A stretch of DNA of 64,000 bases from Capronia americana (GCA_016110215.1 JADWQD010000003.1:3596001-3660000), one strand, 5' to 3'; shown: positions 20,303 through 31,708, counted from the first letter of the stretch. Program-made: numbers and translations. The notes: generated from the letters alone by a model not told the origin.

Positions 20303-23300
20303 ATGTCGGACAACGTCGCTATAACGTGGGCGCCGGAGCCGCGACTGTCGCATGGCGTGACTGCTGCTGAGACCATGGACGAGTCGGAGGATGATTCTGA
20401 GACTGGGCTCGACGACAATCAGACAGATGTCTCCCAGAGTGTCGACACAGCGACAAACACTCAAAGGAACACTCCTCTCGCCCTTTCTGCCCAAGAGCCA
20501 GCAGAACCAGTGGACGACGACGAGTTTGACGTTGACGCGAACTTACAGTATGGGTTTGCAGGGTCACCGGGGCTCACCCCGTCCGTATCCCAACAGTATT
20601 TTCCTTCGTCGAACCAAAATTCCTTCACTTCATTGAACAGCCTTACGGGGCGCGAAAGCGATCAAGTTCAGCGAATGGGAAGTCCAACCATCAACCGCAC
20701 CCTGATGAACAGACCCTCACGGAGTCTAAATCGCGGCCATCGATCATCTCACTCCAAATCCTTCTCGACCACGTCCGCAACGCTCAAGAGTGTCAACAAC
20801 GAACGTCCAACTTATCCTGCTCAGTCCATCGAAGAACTGAGAGGACACCTTCATGCTCCAAGGCCCACACGGCCACTGCGGACGAAAAGCTCGCTTCCCG
20901 CCCAGAACCTACTGTACAACGAAATGTCACTGTGGACTCAACAGACTCGAGACCGAAACTCCGGCAACGCCCACGGCACCAGGACCGCAGACAATACACC
21001 CATGTCTAGTCCAGGTCTTCGGTCAGACAATCGAGCTCCCTCAGGGTCGTCGCTTAGCGAACTGGACAGAGAGGCTCATCGCCTTCCGCCACAGACAATC
21101 AACACGGTCACCGTCGGCCACGACATGTACTCGGGCAACAAAATTATCAATGACTACGAGGTCATCGAGGAGATAGGTCGTGGCCAACACGGCAAGGTCA
21201 AGCTCGGACGCGATCTCAAAAAGGATATCGTTGTGGCTATCAAGATCGTACCACGGTTTTCTGGCAAGCGACGCCTTGGCCGATTGGGAACTCCAGAGGA
21301 CCGGACGAAGCGAGAAGTTGCCATACTGAAGAAAGCAAGACACCCAAACGTCGTGAGTCTTCTCGAGGTCATTGATGACCCAAACAAGAACAAGGTCTAC
21401 CTCGTCCTTGAATATGTTGAGAAAGGCGAGATCAAGTGGAGAAAGCCAGGTGTGCGTGAGGTCACCGCGGTCAACAACAACAGATTCGAGCAGGAGCGGC
21501 AGGGGTTTGCAGTCTCTCTCGAACCTACCGACCAAGATCTTTTCAGCGTCGCACAGGCAAAACGCCGCCATGAAAACGCACTACGAGCACAAGCTTTAAG
21601 AGCGCTGAACTCGCATCGGCCGACACATCCCGAACACTGGGGTGAAGATATCGAAGAAGAGGAAGAACTTTCCAGCATATCGCGTTCTGCGTCAAGATCA
21701 TTGTACGAGCCTAGCCGAACCTCTTCAGGCGAAGACCTGCTCACTGACGGTAGTTTGGCGGGAAGCATGTGGGGTGCGTACACGCCAGACGACTACACGT
21801 ATACGCGGAAGTTCAGCGTCGCAGGCAGCCTTAGCGCCATTTCGCACATGTCCTCAGAGTGGGACTTTGACGCAACAGACGACGAGCACGCCTACGTCCC
21901 GGCCTTGACGCTGGAGGAGGCTCGACGCGCCTTCCGGGATACGCTCTCAGGTCTTCAGTTCCTGCACTTTATCGGTATCATCCACCGCGACATCAAGCCA
22001 GCAAATCTCTTGGTATCAAGCAATGGTACAGTGAAAATTTCTGACTTCGGCGTTTCATATCTTGGCCACCCGAAGGATCCCGAGACGGATCCAGAATTCG
22101 ACCTCACAGAAAACGATGTCTCGGCAATAGACGACGAGAGAGAACTGGCGCGGTCGGTTGGCACTCCCGGCTTCTGGGCTCCTGAACTGTGCTGGGAGGA
22201 TCCGTCCATGTTCGAAGAAAAGGATGGGCCCAAAATCACTGGTGCCATTGATCTCTGGGCTTTGGGCGTCACGCTATACTGCATGGTGTATGCTCGCCTG
22301 CCATTTTACGCCAATGATAACATGGGCCTCCACGAGGCGATATGCACGGCCGAAGTCTTTTTGCCAAAGACTCGGCTCGTCCCCGTGGACACTAGTCAGG
22401 AGAAGCCTACTTCCCAGGTGCCAAGTACGATCAACAGCAACAAGCGGCTTGATTACGAACTCAAGTTTGAGGTAGTGCCTGACACCGTCCGTGACCTTAT
22501 CCGGCAGCTCCTGAACAAGGAGCCGACCAGGAGAATGACTATTGAGCAAGCAAAGAAGCACCCATGGGTTGTGGAGGGCCTGCAGGATCCGTCCCAATGG
22601 ATCAAGAGTCCTGAGCTGGGGAAAGAAGGCAAGAAGAAGATACTGGATGTGGATGAATCGGAAATATCGGGTGCAGTGAGCAGAATGAACATCATCGAGA
22701 AGGCACTGAGTACAGTGGGCCGAGGTATAGGCAGCTTGCTTGCAAGGAGCACGGGGCGCAAACGGGCTCCCAGCGCTACGACGTCGACGAGTCGCTCGAG
22801 CGACTCGATCTATTCCCCGTCAGCCTCTAGTGCGAGCACAGTGGGTAAGACAGAGCGAGAGAAACTCCGCGAAGCACGCCGGTCTAGTCTGCGTGGTGAC
22901 GAACTTCTGACAGCCTTGAAATCTTCAAGAGAGACCACCGAACATCCGTTGGCGCAAAGTCAGACTGCTAGCCCAGACGGCTCTGTACAAGATCACTACT
23001 TCGGTGAGTCCTCGCCCGCAGGAAACGCTGCATCGTCAGTCTTCGGTCCTCCCGCGAGACACGAACTGAGACCTGCTGCACCGGATCGAGCGGTGTCGAC
23101 CATGTCCACTGCCGAATCGATCCGAACAATCAGAGCGTCGCACTTCAACAGAATGCCAGTCCCCTTCCCCGAGACACCAAGAGACGAGCGCCCAGCCTCC
23201 CAGGACAGGGGTTTCAGAGCCAGGGTCGATGGTCTGTGGGAAGGCACAGCAAAGACGCTTGCACGCCTCGGAAGCCGAGATCGACGTCCACCGCGAGATG

Positions 23301-24076
23301 ATCGCTCCCCAGCCTCAAGCCGTCATTCCTCCGAAAGTGACGCGCACGCAGGACCTAGCGTGGCCGTAAGCACTGCCTCTGCTGAAGGTTCTATCGCGCC
23401 GCCAGATGTGTTGCGGAACGCCGAGATACCTCTTACCGATGATGTCTCCCCTCCGACGCCGCATCTTCCTACTCATGGCAACAATAAGGGTTCATTTCAA
23501 CCACCAGCCTCTACCCGTGAGGCATTCGAACAAGCCCAAGAAGTCAATCAGCGCCGTCTCCTCCAAGAAGCTCAAGATCAAGCAGCAGCGGCCGCGCAAG
23601 CAGCTTTGCAGCCTCCACTCCAGGTGACGGCGCAGTGTCCGCCATCGCCTGACGACATCATGTTCCTGGAGAAACACAACGCACGAGCCATGAACGAGCC
23701 AACGGCATTCTCACTCGGCTCTAATACCATCCACGGTGGCCCTTCTGCTAGTACTATCGCCTCTTCGCTGGATGGTTATGGGGCCAGCAGCGTCTCGCAG
23801 AGCTTGTCCAACCCTAGCATTGGATTCATTTCTGGTGCTTCTTCGCCACCTGGCGAAAGCTTTCTCGGCTATTCCGATGCTCCTGCAAAAGCAGCCGTTG
23901 CGAAGGAGCCTGAACCCGAGTTCATGCGAACCGCGGACACGGTGATCAAGCACGGGAGACCGGCGCAGGTGGCGACAGGACCCGCTCTCGAACATTGCGG
24001 CTACGATGATGACGAGGATGAGGATGACTCTGACGACGGAATGATGATGCCCGCTTCTTCCAAGAAGACGCTGTAA
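20303..24076 (+). CDS. ssp1: Ser/Thr kinase of the Ssp1/Sak1 (CaMKK-like, Snf1-activating) family
   Basis: This is an intronless 1257-aa protein kinase. Family members phosphorylate the activation loop of Snf1/AMPK and act in stress and glucose signalling. The catalytic domain runs from about residue 285 (YEVIEEIGRGQHGKVKLGR) to about 757. Visible key residues are the ATP lysine K314 in VAIKIVP, the catalytic HRDIKPANLL with D563, and DFG at D581 followed by GTPGFWAPELCW. A large low-complexity insert (about residues 378-535) splits the lobes, as in fungal Sak1/Ssp1 homologues, and the HPWVVEGLQDP tail closes the domain. The N-terminal 280 residues and the C-terminal 500 are Ser/Pro/Gln-rich and likely disordered, ending in an acidic DDDEDEDDSDDG stretch. 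The ATG at 20303 was chosen because the upstream frame begins with TTG. The kinase class is firm; exact orthology to Ssp1, Sak1 or Aspergillus CmkC is inferred. Confidence 0.9.
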   Translation: MSDNVAITWAPEPRLSHGVTAAETMDESEDDSETGLDDNQTDVSQSVDTATNTQRNTPLALSAQEPAEPVDDDEFDVDANLQYGFAGSPGLTPSVSQQYFPSSNQNSFTSLNSLTGRESDQVQRMGSPTINRTLMNRPSRSLNRGHRSSHSKSFSTTSATLKSVNNERPTYPAQSIEELRGHLHAPRPTRPLRTKSSLPAQNLLYNEMSLWTQQTRDRNSGNAHGTRTADNTPMSSPGLRSDNRAPSGSSLSELDREAHRLPPQTINTVTVGHDMYSGNKIINDYEVIEEIGRGQHGKVKLGRDLKKDIVVAIKIVPRFSGKRRLGRLGTPEDRTKREVAILKKARHPNVVSLLEVIDDPNKNKVYLVLEYVEKGEIKWRKPGVREVTAVNNNRFEQERQGFAVSLEPTDQDLFSVAQAKRRHENALRAQALRALNSHRPTHPEHWGEDIEEEEELSSISRSASRSLYEPSRTSSGEDLLTDGSLAGSMWGAYTPDDYTYTRKFSVAGSLSAISHMSSEWDFDATDDEHAYVPALTLEEARRAFRDTLSGLQFLHFIGIIHRDIKPANLLVSSNGTVKISDFGVSYLGHPKDPETDPEFDLTENDVSAIDDERELARSVGTPGFWAPELCWEDPSMFEEKDGPKITGAIDLWALGVTLYCMVYARLPFYANDNMGLHEAICTAEVFLPKTRLVPVDTSQEKPTSQVPSTINSNKRLDYELKFEVVPDTVRDLIRQLLNKEPTRRMTIEQAKKHPWVVEGLQDPSQWIKSPELGKEGKKKILDVDESEISGAVSRMNIIEKALSTVGRGIGSLLARSTGRKRAPSATTSTSRSSDSIYSPSASSASTVGKTEREKLREARRSSLRGDELLTALKSSRETTEHPLAQSQTASPDGSVQDHYFGESSPAGNAASSVFGPPARHELRPAAPDRAVSTMSTAESIRTIRASHFNRMPVPFPETPRDERPASQDRGFRARVDGLWEGTAKTLARLGSRDRRPPRDDRSPASSRHSSESDAHAGPSVAVSTASAEGSIAPPDVLRNAEIPLTDDVSPPTPHLPTHGNNKGSFQPPASTREAFEQAQEVNQRRLLQEAQDQAAAAAQAALQPPLQVTAQCPPSPDDIMFLEKHNARAMNEPTAFSLGSNTIHGGPSASTIASSLDGYGASSVSQSLSNPSIGFISGASSPPGESFLGYSDAPAKAAVAKEPEPEFMRTADTVIKHGRPAQVATGPALEHCGYDDDEDEDDSDDGMMMPASSKKTL

Positions 24077-24789
24077 TTTCACAACTTTTCATGCTTGTTT
24101 TGCGCTTCGATAACGGCACCGGCGCTACGTTACAGATACCCTGGCTTTTTAGAACGATGTGTTTGGCATGCTGGGATTGATGGAAAATGGGAAGAGCAGC
24201 ATTTGCATATGGGTTGCATTGAAGGTACTGGAAACGAACGAGACATCAAAAGCAGGGAGGAGATCGTGCTTTTTTCACTAGCTGCAGGGCACCCAGGCCG
24301 TTAATGTACACAATGTACATCAATAAAAGTACCTTTCAACTCTTCTGCCGGCTGCCAAGATGAAGGCTTGCCGACTTTCAAGGCGGCCGCAAGGCTTCTA
24401 CAACTTGGAATTGTATAGGCAGTGTTTGTCGGCGACCCTTCTTCTTCACTTACACCTGGCCTGCATTCGTGATGGATGAGAGGCCTTGCACCAGTCGCTT
24501 TGTCGGTCCTTAGCCTCGTAGGGCCAGAATCGATGTCGAAGACAGCCAGGATGATAGCCCCAGAATCGCGTGGGAGTGACATCCGACCTGATACTGTATC
24601 TTCAGCTACTGCTCGGTACTTACCTGTCATTGCACCTCTGGGCGTCATTTGTGCGCACGTGTTAGGCACCCCAGGCACCCCTATTCCTCGTCTCGCCGAA
24701 CACCGCGGCTTCTCGCCTCTTTCATTGTACCATCTTCTACCCTTGACCCCAATAGACAGCCAACCAAGGCGGGATAAGTTGCTATATTC
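24077..24789. other. Spacer, no gene seen
   Basis: This 713-bp gap lies between two plus-strand genes. A minus-strand frame (24301-24678) and a plus-strand frame (24476-24910) overlap here without recognisable content. It probably contains the kinase 3-prime UTR and the promoter of the TPR/TIR-like gene. Confidence 0.45.
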
Positions 24790-27700
24790 ATGGAGCGTAA
24801 AGCGTCAAGTCCCTATGCAACTACGCGATATCCGTCTGTCGGTGCCCCTCGGCCGAGCGACACAAGCAGCGATGTCTTGCGGACTCCACGCGAGGCCGTC
24901 GTCGTATTGATCAAAGACGGCAGTTTCGCAGAAGCTGTAGATTTGGCCCACCATGTGGTGCGACAGAACCAAAACAGCTTCGGTCCGGAACATCCATTCA
25001 CCCTGTCAAGCATGTTCGAACTCGGCCGGGCGCTCCATGGGGACGGAAGGGTAGAAAAGGCGCTTCGTGTTTTCCAGGAGTTGCTGCCCTTGGATGAAAG
25101 GGTACTTGGACGCCTCGACGCCCACACCCTTGACACTCTAGATGCCATTTGTGAGGAACTGTGCAACATAGGTAAGTACGAGCTGTCGCTCGCGCATCTT
25201 GTCGATGAGAGGCAGCGCCGCGAACAGGCCTCGGGCCCAGAGCACGAGCGCACGATCCGGGTCCTGATCGACATTGCGAACATGTCCAAGCTAGTGGACA
25301 AGATTGAAGAAGCGTCTTCGGTGTTCTCTCTGGCCCTAGATCGCAGCAAAAGAGGTCTGGGTGCAAGACACGCACTCACTTTGGCAATCCTGAACGACGT
25401 CCGTGGATTGAAGGCTCCGTCACCACCAAGTACAGAAGCAATGAAGGCCCTGCTGCGTCAGAATGGTCTGTCGGCACCCACTGAGCCTTTCCCCAACAGT
25501 AGATTAGCCACCTGGCTTGAGCCTTTTGCTGGGCAAGAGATAAAAGTCATGACAAGCGTCGGCTACGAGGCTTCAAACGCACTGTCGCTACGATTGGGGC
25601 CCATCAATGGGGAACTGACGCCCCGGCCAGTGCTACACATACCCCCTCGTCATGCGGATACGAGCAAGGTCAGCCTGGGACGTGTATCAACTCATGCCCA
25701 TCTGGACCGTTCATTCCAATCTTTAATCAGTCGTAGCATTGAGATACTGCCTCGAGGAGGAGCCTCCGCAACCCAGGAAGCGGTCGACAAACAAATCGCG
25801 TTTCTCAAGAGCCTAGAATCTCTTGACGAGCTCCTCACCGCCAAAGGGCACCCAGTATGGTTCTTTCAGCATCGAGAGTCATTTATGCAGCAAACTACGC
25901 TCCAGAGATGGGATCCACGTGCGCTAGAGAGATATGTCCTTCTGCCCATGGAGGGCGGCATTACAAACCCAGAGGACTGCATTTTCATCAGTCATTACTG
26001 GCGTACGCAGCCGCATCCCGACCCTGGCGGGGAGGACTTGCGGCACCTGCAACAACTGCTCCACGACGGATTTTGGAGCAAATCTGCCTACATCTGGCTG
26101 GACTGGACCTGTCTTCCGCAGTGGGAACGAACGGCACCGGAGCAGCAATACTTCTCACGGATCCTACCAAGCATCCCTAGGCTTGTTCGGGACTGTGCAT
26201 TCGTGGCGCAATTCCCCGAATTCAAGCCACGTCTTTGGGTCCTGTTTGAAGTTGCAGCGTTTACGTTCAGCCGAGCCGAGGCTGTAGGACTGCCATGTAC
26301 AGATCCCTTCGAAAAGCACCTGCTGCAGATGAAGGGAGACGGTATCAGGCTTGTTCTCGACCGATACCGGTACAGCTGCACCAACAAAGGTGACCGTGAG
26401 TGGGTGATCCGCTGGCTGGAGATCCTTCTCGCCCTGCGCAAGACTGTCCCAAGCATCCACACACGTCGACAGATCCTCGACGCCATCGACGACTCGGTAG
26501 TGCGGTCATGCGTCCACCAGGAAGCAGGAGTAGAAATCGACAAGGAGAAGGGGATTCTCAAGGCGAACGGAACGACTTTTCAGTTCAATCCACTGCCCGT
26601 GGAAGATGGGATCCCCAGCTCCGTAGCGGAAGTTCGCATTCCAGGAGACTATAAGATGCGGCTTGGACAAGCAATACGGCAAGCGGACGAGAGTTTTGAC
26701 GCTGCAGGTGTAGGGGAAATTGCGAGAGAATACGATCGCGCGGGAGACTATAAGATAGCAGAAGTTTGCACCGGCGGACTGTGGCGGCCCGTGATGAGAT
26801 GGACACTTCTCACGATCTGTCTGCCAACTTCGAGAACCAAGAGCAGTATGGAGCAGCGGCTGCGCAATGCCGACGAGGCATGGCTCGATCGGGTGCATCG
26901 GCCAAGCTGCGACAAAGGCAGGTGGCTCTGGAGCAGAAACAGGCGCTTTTCAACATGTATTCCAAGTGGAAACTGCTGCCACTAGAAGCCACTCTGCAGA
27001 TGGCAGCAACCCAGCACCAGACCAGTACGCCTACACACACGGTCGGCCCACCAGGCGCCCGGCACGGGTTAAACAGATCATGGCTTCAAAGACTGGATCA
27101 GAGTGTGTGGCAATGCGAAGACCCCATCGTCATGAAGAGCATGGAAGAGGTAGGGCTCGAATGTGAAGAACAGGGACGATTCTCAGAGGCCCAGCGGCTT
27201 CATTGGAGTCTATTGGCACGAAGGAAGGAATCTCTGGGTCCTTGCCACGTCGATACTCGGCGCAGCTTGTCCCATCTGGCAAGGGCGTACCGGTTGGCAG
27301 GTAAAGCGCAGGACGCGCACAAAGTCTACACGGTCGCACTGGCGGTGTGCGACTTCACGCTGGGCCCGGGCCACCCGGAATCAAGGGCTGTGCTCGGCGA
27401 CCTGGCTGCCGCGGTCCTGCAGCAGGGCAAGCTGGGAGTAGCCAGGAGTTATTACCGACAACTTCTAGAGCGGACGTTGACTGTCGCGGAATGGGACGAC
27501 CCCGAAACATTCGCGCCCAAATTCTTCCTCCAGGCCCTTGTTGGTGATGGAGAGCTGCAGATCGTCCAAGAACGAGAAGTAACAACAGTGGAGATCCTGG
27601 GCCCTTCGCCACAGAGTGCTCAGGACGCGGGACGCCCGAGCCCGAGGCCGATTCCAAACCCAAACCTGGACTTGGGGGTGGCTGCGAAGACGAATGATAC

Positions 27701-27842
27701 TGTGTCTAAGAAATTGCAAGATCCAAATACGCAGGCACAGGGAGAGGGAGAGGCACAAAGTGGCCAGGCGCGAGCAAAGACGGTAATACTGGATATGGAG
27801 AATACTGACGCCTTATTCAAGAGATATATTATTGCCAGGTAA
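24790..27842 (+). CDS. TPR / TIR-like / TPR protein, apparent frameshift near 26763
   Basis: Two overlapping frames together encode about 1,015 residues. Frame one starts at a true ATG (24790). Residues about 35-215 form kinesin-light-chain-type TPR units (for example VRQNQNSFGPEHPFTLSSMF). A domain at about 395-500 has TIR-like order: IFISHYW (398-404), YIWLDWTCLPQ (434-444) and RLWVLFEV (481-488), where W483-x3-E487 matches the WCxxE position of the catalytic glutamate in TIR domains. Frame one breaks inside a TPR unit (REYDRAGDYKIAE). The unit continues in the -1 frame (LHRRTVAARDEM) from 26766 and stays open to 27842 with more TPRs. One missing A in the AA run at 26762-26763 would explain this. 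It may be an assembly error, a polymorphism or a young pseudogene. The role is unknown; fungal proteins of this architecture are suspected of recognition or signalling roles. Confidence 0.65.
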
Positions 27843-28925
27843 GGCGGAGACCCGAAATACTGTCCCACAGTGACCATCAAAGTCGATGTGAAATTCAGCG
27901 ACAAAAAGAGAACGGCAGGAAACGAGGTTGAGTACCAAGTTGTACGCCACGTCTAGCTGGTAGAGTAGGACGGCTACAAGTTCCACAAAAATGACTGACT
28001 GTATCTGTTCGGTCGGCTATATCTAAAGTCTTCAGGAGATGTAAGGTGAGGACAGAGCCGCGTCTCGAGAGCATGCAGGACATCTTGTCGACCCCATGTC
28101 GGTGTAGACCGACTTGTTGCCGCAGACACATTTCGTCCTTCGGTAAGTAAGATACTTGTACGCGAGGGTGAGTCGAGCTCCTACAGTTGGTCTGAAATGG
28201 GGAAGAAGTGTGATAATGATCCTACCTGCTTGTCATAGGCGTTTCAGTAATTCCTACCAGCCCAGGATAATCTTGAGAGGGAGGAACCAGAAGCAGAGCA
28301 GAAAGAACATACTGCAACATGTGTGTTCCTTCCGTTGGTTGATGGATTCATTCAGACCGGAAGTGCTCGCCTGTTCGTGCCACTGTTTCATGTAGTGCCA
28401 CTCGTTGGTCGTGGGTGGTCGTGGAGAGGTTCATGCGATTAACTGCTTCGCTTTTCCAGTTGATCTGTCGGGAAGTATCTTAAGCGAGATGAGTATAGTG
28501 GCGGGTCGACGACAGAGCCTATACAAAATGGAGGCTGTGATGAGTTAAAAATTAATTTCGTTGGAGCGTAGAATACTTGGGGGAGTTGGGAGCGAAGAGA
28601 TGAAGTTGTTGCCCACGTGACTGGCTTTGAAGCTAGATCCACTCGACGGGCATTAATGTGAATTGGAGAAGTCAAAGTCGAAATCGCTTGACTTGCAGCA
28701 ACAATCCACGAGAGCTACGATCATCTTCAGCTCGACGTCCGCCCACAATCCATTTATCCGACCTAACTGGACGGCGTGGACGTACTTCTCTTGCTCATCC
28801 CGACCACCGATATGCTCTAGGTTCCTTCGCACACCATGCAACGGTAACATTCTTCACACCAAGTTTCCTCGACTATCAGTCCATCCTGTCCAGCAGCTGT
28901 CAACCTCCACCCCTCCGCCACCGAA
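27843..28925. other. Spacer, no gene seen
   Basis: About 1.1 kb between two plus-strand genes. Only short frames without recognisable content occur. The last 250 bases hold the promoter of the mitoribosomal gene. Confidence 0.5.
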
Positions 28926-30184
28926 ATGCAGCGCGTCCTGCGAATAAATCTGCAATCGCGCAACCAAGCACTGAAAGCCGCGCGCAGGAAAAACCGGGAC
29001 GCATATTTGAAAGACTGGAAGGAGTACGAGACACGGCACATCGTCACGGAGAAGAAGAAGAATGAATATATCAAGGCGGAGCGCAAATCCCGGAGAGAGG
29101 ATTGGATGCTCGGTCCGCTCGCGCCGAAGAGGGACGTCGGCACGAAGCAGAACTTCTACGGCACGGTGAGCAATCTGCTGTATCAGGGGCCGGTCTTTCC
29201 CCCCCAGGTGCGACATGGGCCAAAGGGCAATGGGTGGGACCCTGTCGGCGCAGAGGGGCGGCCGGAGGAGCAGAAAGAGTGGGAAGGCTATGGAAATGAA
29301 GGGAACATCGTTGAGGGGGATCGGGTGGTCGTGGTGAAAGGACCGGCCAGCCTGGTCGGGCAGATTGGAAAAGTGAAGGACGTGGCCAGCGATAGTAAGC
29401 AAGTGAGGATCGAGGGTCTGAACATGGTGAGTTTGATCCTTCCCCGTCCAGTTTGGTGCCCAAGCGGGTCATCTCTAACTATTGTGCCTTTGCTGCTGGA
29501 CAGGCCGACGTCGAAATCCCCGAGAACTTCCCCGATCAGCGCCAGAAACTGCACTACACTTCACTCGAGCTGCCCCTGCCGATCTCCGATGTGCGACTTG
29601 TGCACCGCCTCACCGACGAGCGCACGGGGAAAGACCGCGACGTGGTCGTCAAGCTCCTCCGAGGCGGCGCGCCGTATATCCAACAGGAGCCCAATTCCCC
29701 CCTACCGCGACATACGCGGTACATCGCGGGCGAGGACATCAGTATTCCCTGGCCAGAGGTTGAAATCCCCTCGTACCAGGCCTACGAGGGAGATACGACG
29801 CGCTATGACGTCGAGTCCCAGACGTGGACGCCAACTCTCTATGCACCGCCCGTCCCGCCCGCGGCATTCGATAATTTGATCGAGGACGAGAAGTACAGCC
29901 GGGACAGGAGGTGGCACGACGACGAGTATGTGCGGATGAAGGTGCTGGAGGATGCGAGGGCCGAATGGTACAGGGAGCGCAAGATCCAGGGCCCGTTGGA
30001 CACAATGATCGCCGAGAAGATTCGGCAGGCGAGTCAACGGACGGAAGCCATCAAGGCGGCCGGCATGAGCGAGGAGACCAAGGCTCTCATCGCAGAGCAG
30101 ATGAGCCGGGATGTGCCCAAGGGGAAACTGCAGGCCCAGTCGAGGTCGGTGCCACAGAGGAGGAAAGCACAAGCAGTAGCATGA
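28926..30184 (+). CDS. MRPL40: Mitochondrial large-subunit ribosomal protein uL24m (MRPL40)
   Basis: This encodes a 393-aa protein of the mitochondrial ribosome. A KOW motif begins at about residue 131 (GDRVVVVKGPASLVGQIGKV), the defining element of L24 proteins. The N-terminal 100 residues are strongly basic and helical, including TKQNFYGTVSNLLYQGP. The C-terminal half (PPVPPAAFDNLIEDEKYSRD and following) is the long fungal extension that makes Mrpl40 larger than bacterial L24. One 77-nt intron (29427-29503, GTGAGT...ACAG) lies just after the KOW domain in phase 0. Joining it restores the acidic, conserved ADVEIPENFPDQRQKLHYTS. The ATG at 28926 follows CCGAA. It is convergent with ALG14. The identification is firm. 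Confidence 0.92.
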
Positions 30185-30769
30185 GATGGAGCCTTGGCCT
30201 ATGGCATACCCGGGGGCAGTTCTTGGGGCTGTACAAGGGATGGGGTCTATTGTCCGGGCGAGCATTTTACTGTACACTACTCGATCAAGCGTCATGAACA
30301 GAAGCACCCGGCAGGCAGAGACTCGCATTAGCTGCGCTGTATAAAAAGGGAAACAACTAGACAGTTCCGACTTAGATGCTGAAAGAGCAAATTAAGGGGG
30401 AGGGGGGAGGGGGCACGTCTGTATTCTTCCGCACATAATCCATCTCCTGGGCTTCGTATGCCCCTCTTCTGAACTCTCTGTAGCTTGCAGCATACGGGCA
30501 GCGGATTTTAAAGCTTTTCTCTATTCGGGCAACGGATCTGGTTCATTCAGCGCTGAGGTGACGCCTCATCACTCGCACTGCGGTGTATATCCACGCAGGG
30601 AGATTCAGGTACTCAATGCCTCATGTTTCCCCTGGACTGTCTGAAGATTTTGCGCGTTTGCTGAAGCCTGCTGTTCCTCGCTGACCTCCAAGCCACGACG
30701 ATCGTCGGGGACGCGCTCGCCCGCGACTCCATACTCCTCCCAGAGCCCGTCTATATCAAGCTCGACCAA
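30185..30769. other. Convergent 3-prime spacer with a G-rich run
   Basis: This lies between the ends of MRPL40 (plus) and ALG14 (minus). It carries GGGGGAGGGGGGAGGGGG at about 30396-30413, which could form a G-quadruplex on the plus strand. No gene was found. Confidence 0.55.
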
Positions 30770-31708
30770 CTAAGTCACCAGACTGCCTACGAACTCCACT
30801 CTCCCTCCTCCTGCTCCCTCCTTTTCGACCAGCTGAGGCCATTGCACCAGGAAGCGATCCACCAGTGGCTTGAGCAGTCGGCCACTGAGCGAGAGGGTCC
30901 TAACCCGCGCCCACGACTCAATGTAGATGCTGCGCATTTGGCCGATCTGAGCAGACTTTTTGCCATCGCTGGTATCGTGCTTCATGACTTTCTTCGAGCG
31001 TGGCAAAGATGCCGATGGACCGGCGACGCCGAAAAAGAGTAGAACGATTGATGCAAGGATGACGATGACGCCAGTTCCAGGACCGTTGGTGAGGATAAGA
31101 TCCGGTGTGGAGCGCTGGACACGCTTGTTTCGAGTGCTAGGGAAGAAATCCGGGTGTACCCCTCGGAGCACTTTGATGCAATCCCACAGGCAGCGGAGAC
31201 TTGACAATGGAGTGGTCAGGAGGGATTGATGCACACGTCTTGCACGGTTGACTGTGGCGATGTTGTACCCTGATGGCCCTAGTACAAGTTCCGGATTGCC
31301 CGAATTCGGGTCTCCCTCGTTCAGCTTTGACAGCATGTCGGTCTCGAATTCGCGTGCCTTTGACGCCGAGAAATCATCACCCGAACTGACGACGTAGGTT
31401 CTTTGTGGCCAGTCGTGCTGTAGTCTGCGATACTGGCCAAGGATGTTGAGCATTTCGGCTGTGTGGCCGCCCGAGCCCAGCACAATGAGTAGATGGGGCG
31501 GGTTGTCGAAAGACCGCGGGCGGCGATATATCGGATCCCGGTTAAGCACGCTCGCCAGGCGAAAGAAACAAAAGTTGATCAGGATCAAGTTGAAAACCAA
31601 GATGAAGAGAAGGAGCCTACTCATCGGAGATAGTGAGGTGATTGGGGTGAGGATGGTGGTCCATGTTGGTGGTATGTCCGTGGAAAGCAAGGGTGCGTCC
31701 ATGTCCAT
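30770..31708 (-). CDS. ALG14: UDP-GlcNAc transferase subunit Alg14
   Basis: This is the ER-membrane anchor subunit that recruits catalytic Alg13 to make the second GlcNAc addition on dolichol-PP-GlcNAc during N-glycan assembly. The intronless product is 312 aa. An N-terminal membrane anchor (about residues 29-51, RLLLFILVFNLILINFCFF) precedes the conserved Alg14 core: LLIVLGSGGHTAEMLNIL, then YVVSSGDD, LTNGPGTGVIVILAS, and the C-terminal IYIESWARVRTLSLSGRLL and FLVQWPQL. All core elements are present and in order. The start is a true ATG at 31708. It is divergent from the Ima1 gene and convergent with MRPL40. Confidence 0.95.
   Translation of the reverse strand: MDMDAPLLSTDIPPTWTTILTPITSLSPMSRLLLFILVFNLILINFCFFRLASVLNRDPIYRRPRSFDNPPHLLIVLGSGGHTAEMLNILGQYRRLQHDWPQRTYVVSSGDDFSASKAREFETDMLSKLNEGDPNSGNPELVLGPSGYNIATVNRARRVHQSLLTTPLSSLRCLWDCIKVLRGVHPDFFPSTRNKRVQRSTPDLILTNGPGTGVIVILASIVLLFFGVAGPSASLPRSKKVMKHDTSDGKKSAQIGQMRSIYIESWARVRTLSLSGRLLKPLVDRFLVQWPQLVEKEGAGGGRVEFVGSLVT

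Noticed and set aside
26985..27842. Treating the second half of the TPR gene as an independent gene
   Set aside because: Its first codons continue a TPR unit begun in the other frame, and its open frame lacks an ATG before that point.
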